From contig NZ_VFRP01000001.1 in assembly GCF_006385685.1 (NCBI RefSeq), positions 434,001-498,000 on the forward strand: a DNA stretch of 64,000 nt. Reading direction: 5' to 3'. Positions 59,922 through 64,000 of this stretch are shown piece after piece; position 1 is the first letter of the stretch, and the number at the start of each line of letters is the position of its first letter. The position numbers and the translations under genes were made by a program. Under the pieces are notes generated by a model. The model worked only from the letters and a program-made list of their open reading frames with translations. It ran no database searches and was not told the origin of the DNA. This DNA is from Amaricoccus solimangrovi (lineage in GTDB: Bacteria > Pseudomonadota > Alphaproteobacteria > Rhodobacterales > Rhodobacteraceae).

Positions 59922-61243
59922 GCCTGGTTCCGCCGCTGGCCGAACTCGAGGATTGCTTCGAGGGCGTGGTGCCGTCGATCATCGCCACCTCCTCGGCCGA
60001 CGGCGTGCCCAACATCTCCTACCTCAGCCACGTCGATCTGGTCGATGACCGCCATGTCGCGCTCTCGAACCAGTTCTTCGGCAAGACGGTCGACAATCTG
60101 CGCGCCAATCCGAGCGCCTGCCTGATGCTCGTCGACGGGGCGACCGGGCAGCAGTACCGGCTCGACGTGACCTGGCTGCGGAACGAGCGCGAAGGGCCGC
60201 TCTTTCGCGACATGGCGGCGAGCCTCCGGGCGAGCAGCGCGCAGATCGGCATGGCGGGCGTGATGCGGCTCGACAGCGTCGATCTCTTCCGGGTCGAGGC
60301 GGTGCGCGCGCTGCCGGTGCCCGATCCGCCGCCGGCCCCGGCGCGGCGGCGCGACTGGGCGGGGATCGCGGCGGAGATCGGGCAGGATCTCGCGCGCGAG
60401 ACCGAGGTCGCGGGGCTGACGGCGGCGCTGCTCGACGGGCTGACGGGGAAGCTCGGCTGTCCGGCCGCGATCCTCTTCCAGTACGATCCGGCGGGCGAGC
60501 GGCTGGTGACGGTGGCGAGCCGGGGCTATCCGAGTTCCGGCGCCGGGTCGGAGGTTCCGCTCGGCGAAGGCATCGCGGGCGGGGCGGCGGCCGGGCGCTG
60601 CGTCGTGAAGGTGAGCGACATGAGCCGCGTCGCACGCTTCGGCGCCGCGATCCGTGCCAGTTCGTCGGAGGACATCCGCGAGATCCCGCTGCCGCGCCTG
60701 CCGGACGCCAACAGCCAGATCGCGGTGCCGCTGATCGCGCGGGGCGACCTCATCGGCGTCATCTTCGCCGAGAGCCCGCGCCGCCTCGCCTTCGGCCGCC
60801 GCGCGGCGGCGGCGCTGACGCTCCTCGCCGGGCAGATGGCGGCCGCCTCGCAGCTTGCCGAGCGCATGGCGGAGGAGGCGCCGGCGCCGGCGGAGGCGCT
60901 GCCCGCGCCGGGCGCGGGCCCCGCCTTCCGCGTCGCCCATCACCGCTACGACGACAGCGTCTTCATCGACAACGCCTATGTGATCAAGGGCGTGGCGGGC
61001 CGGCTGCTCGTCTATCTGCTGCGCCGCCATCTCGAGGAGGGGCGGGTCGAGTTCACCAACCGCGAGATCCGCCTCGCCCCCGACCTCCGGCTTCCCGATT
61101 TCCGCGACAATCTCGAGACCCGCCTGCTGCTCCTGCGCCAGCGGCTCGAGGAGCGGGGATGCCCCGCGCGGCTCACCCGGCCTGGCCGGGGGCGGATCCG
61201 GCTCGACCTCGCCGGCCTGCCGGTGATCGAGACGCACGCCTGA
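59918..61243 (+). CDS. PPOX-GAF-winged-helix protein, probable one-component regulator
   Basis: A 441-residue three-domain protein started by GTG overlapping the preceding stop. Residues 1-132 are a PPOX-type split barrel (PSIIATSSADGVPNISYLSH, then HVALSNQFFGKTVDNLRANP). Residues about 148-312 form a GAF domain (EIGQDLARETEVAGLTAALL through PLIARGDLIGVIFAE). After a Pro/Ala linker, residues about 335-436 resemble an OmpR/PhoB-type DNA-binding domain: YVIKGVAGRLLVYLLRRH, then ETRLLLLRQRLEERG in the recognition-helix position and PGRGRIRLDL for the hairpin wing. The idea that a flavin or other small molecule controls DNA binding is inference. An operator candidate lies just upstream of its operon. 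Confidence 0.75.
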   Translation: MSLVPPLAELEDCFEGVVPSIIATSSADGVPNISYLSHVDLVDDRHVALSNQFFGKTVDNLRANPSACLMLVDGATGQQYRLDVTWLRNEREGPLFRDMAASLRASSAQIGMAGVMRLDSVDLFRVEAVRALPVPDPPPAPARRRDWAGIAAEIGQDLARETEVAGLTAALLDGLTGKLGCPAAILFQYDPAGERLVTVASRGYPSSGAGSEVPLGEGIAGGAAAGRCVVKVSDMSRVARFGAAIRASSSEDIREIPLPRLPDANSQIAVPLIARGDLIGVIFAESPRRLAFGRRAAAALTLLAGQMAAASQLAERMAEEAPAPAEALPAPGAGPAFRVAHHRYDDSVFIDNAYVIKGVAGRLLVYLLRRHLEEGRVEFTNREIRLAPDLRLPDFRDNLETRLLLLRQRLEERGCPARLTRPGRGRIRLDLAGLPVIETHA

Positions 61244-61392
61244 TCGGGCGACGCGCGGGGTTGCACCCGTCCCGCGGAACCCTAAGGTGGCGCGGCGAAC
61301 CGCCAGGGGAGCGCGGGAAGAGGGACAGCACGCCCGGATACGGGCGGGTCGCGGGGGCGGAGCGCGCCGAGCCCCCGCGCGAAGGGGGAAGG

Positions 61393-62016
61393 ATGCGCAC
61401 GGTTCTCATCGCCAATCGCAAGGGCGGGGTCGGCAAGACCACGGTCGCGATCACCATCGCCTCGGCGCTCGCGGCGCGGGGGGGCGCGGTCGCGCTCGCC
61501 GACGCCGATCCGCAGAAATCGGCGCTGCGCTGGCTGAAGGCGCGGCCGGCCGGGGCGGCGAGCCTGCGTGGGCTCGACTGGACCGACGCGGGCGAGATCG
61601 GCGACGCGCCGAAGGGGCTCGACTGGCTGGTGATCGACGCGCCCGGCGCGCTGAAGGGAAACCGCGCGGCGAAGCTCGTCGCCGAGACCGAGGAACTGAT
61701 CGTGCCGGTCATGCCGTCGTTCTTCGACATCGACTCGACGCGGCGCTTCCTGAAGGAACTCGAGGAGATGAAGCGGGTGCGCAAGGGCAAGGTCGGGCTG
61801 CGCGTTCTCGCCAATCGCGCGCAGGCGCGGAGCCGCCTCAGCGAGCGGCTGCGCGTCACGCTGGCCGATCTCGGCCAGGAGCCGCTCGGCTGGATCACCG
61901 AGCGCGCGGCCTACGCCGAGCTTGCCGAACGGGGGCTCGGGATCTTCGACGACCGCAGGCGCGCGCTCGCGCCGCTTCGGGAACAATGGGCGCCGGTCAT
62001 GGCGGCGCTGGACTGA
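61393..62016 (+). CDS. Orphan ParA-family ATPase
   Basis: A 207-residue ParA/MinD-type ATPase with the deviant Walker A motif KGGVGKTT (residues 10-17, both signature lysines), ADADPQKSALRWL (switch I region) and DWLVIDAPG (Walker B). It has no N-terminal DNA-binding helix and no parB-like gene follows, so it is not a standard chromosome or plasmid partition system; small orphan ParAs position protein complexes or polar structures in alphaproteobacteria. The ATG follows GAAGGGGGAAGG. The SDR gene starts 10 bp after its stop, so they may be cotranscribed, without any functional link I can name. Confidence 0.88.
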   Translation: MRTVLIANRKGGVGKTTVAITIASALAARGGAVALADADPQKSALRWLKARPAGAASLRGLDWTDAGEIGDAPKGLDWLVIDAPGALKGNRAAKLVAETEELIVPVMPSFFDIDSTRRFLKELEEMKRVRKGKVGLRVLANRAQARSRLSERLRVTLADLGQEPLGWITERAAYAELAERGLGIFDDRRRALAPLREQWAPVMAALD

Positions 62017-62026
62017 GGAGAAGGCA

Positions 62027-62806
62027 ATGGATCTCGGAATCAGGGGACGCGGGGGCATCGTCACGGCCGCGTCGAAGGGGCTCGGGCGCGGCTGCGCCGA
62101 GGCGCTGGCGGAGGCGGGCGTCGATCTCACGCTGAACGCGCGCGGCGCCGAGGCGCTCGAGGAGACCGCCGCGGCGATCCGGGAGAAATACGGCGTCGCG
62201 GTCACGACGGTGGCGGGCGACATCACGACCGAGGCGGTCCGGGCGGAGGTCATGGCCGCCTGTCCCGCGCCCGACATCCTCGTCACCAACGCCGGCGGCC
62301 CGCCCCCGGGCCTCTGGTCTGACTGGAGCCGCGACGACTTCGTCAAGGCGCTCGACGCGAACATGCTGACCCCGATCGCGCTGATGCAGGCGGCGCTGCC
62401 CGGGATGATCGAACGCGGCTGGGGCCGCGTCGTGAACATCACCTCGCAATCGGTGAAGTCGCCGATCGCCGCCCTCGGCCTCTCGAACAGCGCGCGCGCC
62501 GGGCTGACCGGCTTCGTCGCCGGGACGAGCCGGCAGGTGGCCTCGAAGGGGGTGGTCATCAACAACCTGCTGCCGGGCATCCACGACACCGACCGCGCCA
62601 CCTCGCTCGACGGCGGCGTGATGAAGGCCGAGGGGATCAGCCGGGAGGAGGCGCGCGCGCGCCGGGCGGCGACGATCCCCGCCGGCCGCTACGGCAGGCC
62701 GGAGGAATTCGGCGCCGTCTGCGCCTTCCTCTGCTCCCGGCATTCCGGCTTCATGATCGGCCAGAACGTCCTGCTCGACGGCGGCGCCTTCAACAGCACG
62801 CTCTGA
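62027..62806 (+). CDS. SDR-family oxidoreductase lacking the usual Tyr/Lys catalytic pair
   Basis: A 259-residue short-chain dehydrogenase-like protein. The N-terminal cofactor loop TAASKGLGRG, the NAGGPPPG motif (for the NNAG position) and VVNITSQSV (the catalytic-Ser strand) are present. At the position of Tyr-x-x-x-Lys it has LSNSARAG, so Tyr is replaced by Ser or Leu and Lys by Arg. The same LSN-R pattern is known in one FabG-like branch (NN-LPG follows), so this is a real subfamily rather than a mutation. The enzyme may use another mechanism or may not be a reductase. The ATG follows GAGGAGAAGG. Confidence 0.85.
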   Translation: MDLGIRGRGGIVTAASKGLGRGCAEALAEAGVDLTLNARGAEALEETAAAIREKYGVAVTTVAGDITTEAVRAEVMAACPAPDILVTNAGGPPPGLWSDWSRDDFVKALDANMLTPIALMQAALPGMIERGWGRVVNITSQSVKSPIAALGLSNSARAGLTGFVAGTSRQVASKGVVINNLLPGIHDTDRATSLDGGVMKAEGISREEARARRAATIPAGRYGRPEEFGAVCAFLCSRHSGFMIGQNVLLDGGAFNSTL

Positions 62807-62873
62807 ACGGGGCGGCGGGCCGCGGCACCGCCGGCGGTTCACTTCTTAGTGCGCCCGCGGCGACGTTTGGGGT

Positions 62874-62902
62874 TTGAACGCGGCCCGCAATCGCCATATG
62901 TC
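62874..62902 (+). promoter_or_regulatory. Promoter candidate ahead of tatABC
   Basis: TTGAAC (62874-62879) and TATGTC (62897-62902), or CATATG with a 15-bp spacer. It lies 48 bp before the tatA start; a GGGGCC-TCGC-GGCCCC hairpin (about 62918-62933) is between. Evidence is weak but the position is suitable. Confidence 0.35.
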
Positions 62903-62949
62903 TGACGCTCCGGGGCCTCGCGGCCCCGCACGCTCGATGGAGGCGAGAC

Positions 62950-63171
62950 ATGTTCAACAATATCGGTCCGGCCGGCCTGCTCCTGATCGCCGTGGTCGTG
63001 CTGGTGCTCTTCGGACGCGGCAAGGTGTCGGGGCTGATGGGCGAGGTGGGCAAGGGCATCACCAGCTTCAAGCGCGGGATGAAGGAAGGCTCCGAGGAGC
63101 TCGACAACGAGCGCAAGGTGACCGCCGCCGAACAGGCGCGCGACATCACGCCCGAAAAGGAAAAAGTCTGA
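62950..63171 (+). CDS. tatA: Sec-independent protein translocase subunit TatA
   Basis: A 73-residue pore-forming subunit of the twin-arginine translocase. The N-terminal helix [20 protein letters not shown] is followed by the amphipathic helix with [17 protein letters not shown], the TatA pattern with the conserved FG and the Phe-Lys pair. A charged tail ends the protein. tatB starts 6 bp later. The TRAP binding protein encoded at 11524-12624 carries a twin-arginine signal and is a likely client. Confidence 0.95.
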   Translation: MFNNIGPAGLLLIAVVVLVLFGRGKVSGLMGEVGKGITSFKRGMKEGSEELDNERKVTAAEQARDITPEKEKV

Positions 63172-63177
63172 TCCGCC

Positions 63178-63609
63178 ATGTTGGATATCGGCTGGGGTGA
63201 GATGTTCCTGATCGGGCTGGTGGCGCTGATCGTCGTCGGGCCGAAGGACCTGCCGGCGCTGTTCCGCACCGCCGGCAACTTCATGGGCAAGGCGCGCGGC
63301 ATGGCGCGCGAGTTCCAGCGCTCGATGGAGCAGGCGGCGAACGAGGCGGGCGTGTCCGAGATGTCGGAGAGCCTGCGCGCGATCGATCGCGGGCTCGACA
63401 ATGCCACGGGCAACGCGCGCAAGTTCGCCCAGTCGATGACCTCGCCGAAACCCGCCGCCGTGCCGGATCCGGCCGCCCCGGCCCCGGCGCCGGCCAGAGC
63501 GGAAGGCGCGCCGACACCCGATCCCTCCGCGCCCGAGACGACGGTCGCGCCGAGGGAGGCGACGGCCGCGGCCGGTGAGCAGGAGGCTGGCCGGGGTCCG
63601 GCGGCGTGA
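63178..63609 (+). CDS. tatB: Sec-independent protein translocase subunit TatB
   Basis: A 143-residue TatB that with TatC recognises twin-arginine signals. The N-terminus MLDIGWGEMFLIGLVALIVV is the typical hydrophobic helix with the early Glu, then GPKDLPALFRTAG and a long amphipathic helix. The C-terminal 60 residues are Pro/Ala-rich and poorly conserved in this family. It lies 4 bp before tatC. Confidence 0.93.
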   Translation: MLDIGWGEMFLIGLVALIVVGPKDLPALFRTAGNFMGKARGMAREFQRSMEQAANEAGVSEMSESLRAIDRGLDNATGNARKFAQSMTSPKPAAVPDPAAPAPAPARAEGAPTPDPSAPETTVAPREATAAAGEQEAGRGPAA

Positions 63610-63613
63610 GGCG

Positions 63614-64000
63614 ATGAGCGACAAGGATATCGACGACACCACCGCGCCGCTGATCGAGCATCTGGCGGAGCTCCGGACGCGGCTCGTGCGCTGCGTCATC
63701 GCCTTCTGCGTCGCGATGGTCGCCGCCTATACCGTGGCGGGACCGATCTTCAATTTCCTCGCCGCGCCGCTCTACGAACTGCTCGTCGAGCACGGCCAGA
63801 AGCCGGAACTGATCTTCACCGGGCTGCAGCAGGGGTTCATGACCCAGGTCCGCATCTCGGTCTTCGGCGGCTTCGTCGTCGCCTTCCCCTACATCGCCTT
63901 CCAGCTCTGGCGCTTCGTGGCGCCGGGGCTTTACCGGCAGGAGAAGCGCGCCTTCCTGCCGTTCCTGATCGCCTCGCCGGTCCTCTTCATCCTCGGCGGC
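63614..64000 (+). CDS. tatC: Sec-independent protein translocase subunit TatC (5' part)
   Basis: The first 129 codons of TatC, cut by the window end. The conserved N-terminal PLIEHLAELRTRLVRCVIAF (with the Glu-Leu-Arg motif that binds the twin-arginine signal), the first periplasmic loop, and FPYIAFQLWRFVAPGLYRQEKR of the second cytoplasmic loop are visible. The ATG at 63614 is 4 bp after the tatB stop. No frameshift or stop appears in the part shown. Confidence 0.95.
   Translation, partial: MSDKDIDDTTAPLIEHLAELRTRLVRCVIAFCVAMVAAYTVAGPIFNFLAAPLYELLVEHGQKPELIFTGLQQGFMTQVRISVFGGFVVAFPYIAFQLWRFVAPGLYRQEKRAFLPFLIASPVLFILGG

Noticed and set aside
62807-62949. tRNA-like sequence near GGTTTGAACG upstream of tatA
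   Set aside because: Only a T-loop-like string is present. No acceptor, D-arm or anticodon pairing could be laid out.

Overview
The window is a continuous stretch of chromosome from a GC-rich (about 70% by eye) alphaproteobacterium, most likely a member of the Rhodobacterales. The case rests on an alphaproteobacterial nuo operon with extra small genes between the canonical subunits, NuoE with a long C-terminal extension, nuoN-birA-coaX-rnj in series, TRAP transport genes, and Sec/Tat-independent features such as a tandem glycine riboswitch ahead of gcvTHP. No phage, IS element, CRISPR array, rRNA or tRNA was found.

Layout. 1-6.5 kb: dtd, a TerB/J-domain co-chaperone, a GNAT acetyltransferase, a fused 5-oxoprolinase followed by an Rdx (SelW-like) CxxC protein, and a nitroreductase. 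6.6-9.1 kb: ilvBH on the minus strand behind a leader peptide and attenuator that can be read in full. 9.4-12.6 kb: a three-gene TRAP transporter with a Tat-exported binding protein. 12.8-15.3 kb: a MotA/ExbB-like plus OmpA/MotB-like stator pair. 15.4-16.0 kb: an AT-rich (about 41% GC) foreign-looking membrane protein gene. 16.2-27.2 kb: pyc, an FAD oxidoreductase, a patatin lipase, nnrD/E, a site-2 protease and a Pat-type ligase/acetyltransferase. 27.2-31.9 kb: glycine riboswitch and gcvT-gcvH-gcvP. 32.1-51.7 kb: nuoA-N with five extra ORFs, then birA, coaX and RNase J. 51.8-56.3 kb: a DEAD-box helicase, fpr and prfC. 56.4-61.2 kb: an alpha/beta hydrolase, YceI, a cupin, and two PPOX-fold proteins. 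61.4-64.0 kb: an orphan ParA, an unusual SDR, and tatA-tatB-tatC (cut by the window end).

How the parts fit. Much of the window is core metabolism: complex I, pyruvate carboxylase with its biotin ligase BirA, glycine cleavage, branched-chain amino acid synthesis and metabolite repair. The tat genes encode the machine that would export the Tat-signal TRAP binding protein.

The best candidates for something undescribed are: (1) a PPOX-GAF-winged-helix protein (59918-61243) with four TTCYTAA-type heptamers spaced 11/21/11 bp in the divergent promoter region ahead of its operon, which together look like a one-component flavin/small-molecule regulator and its operator; (2) the cluster of small non-canonical genes inside nuo, including two mutually similar two-helix membrane proteins, a membrane protein sharing NuoE's C-terminal helix-hairpin-helix domain, a coiled-coil protein and a 24-residue ORF bridging nuoJ and nuoK; (3) the AT-rich membrane gene next to the stator-like pair. 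The ilv leader is a clear, checkable attenuator. All functional statements are from reading the sequence and family knowledge; no searches were run.
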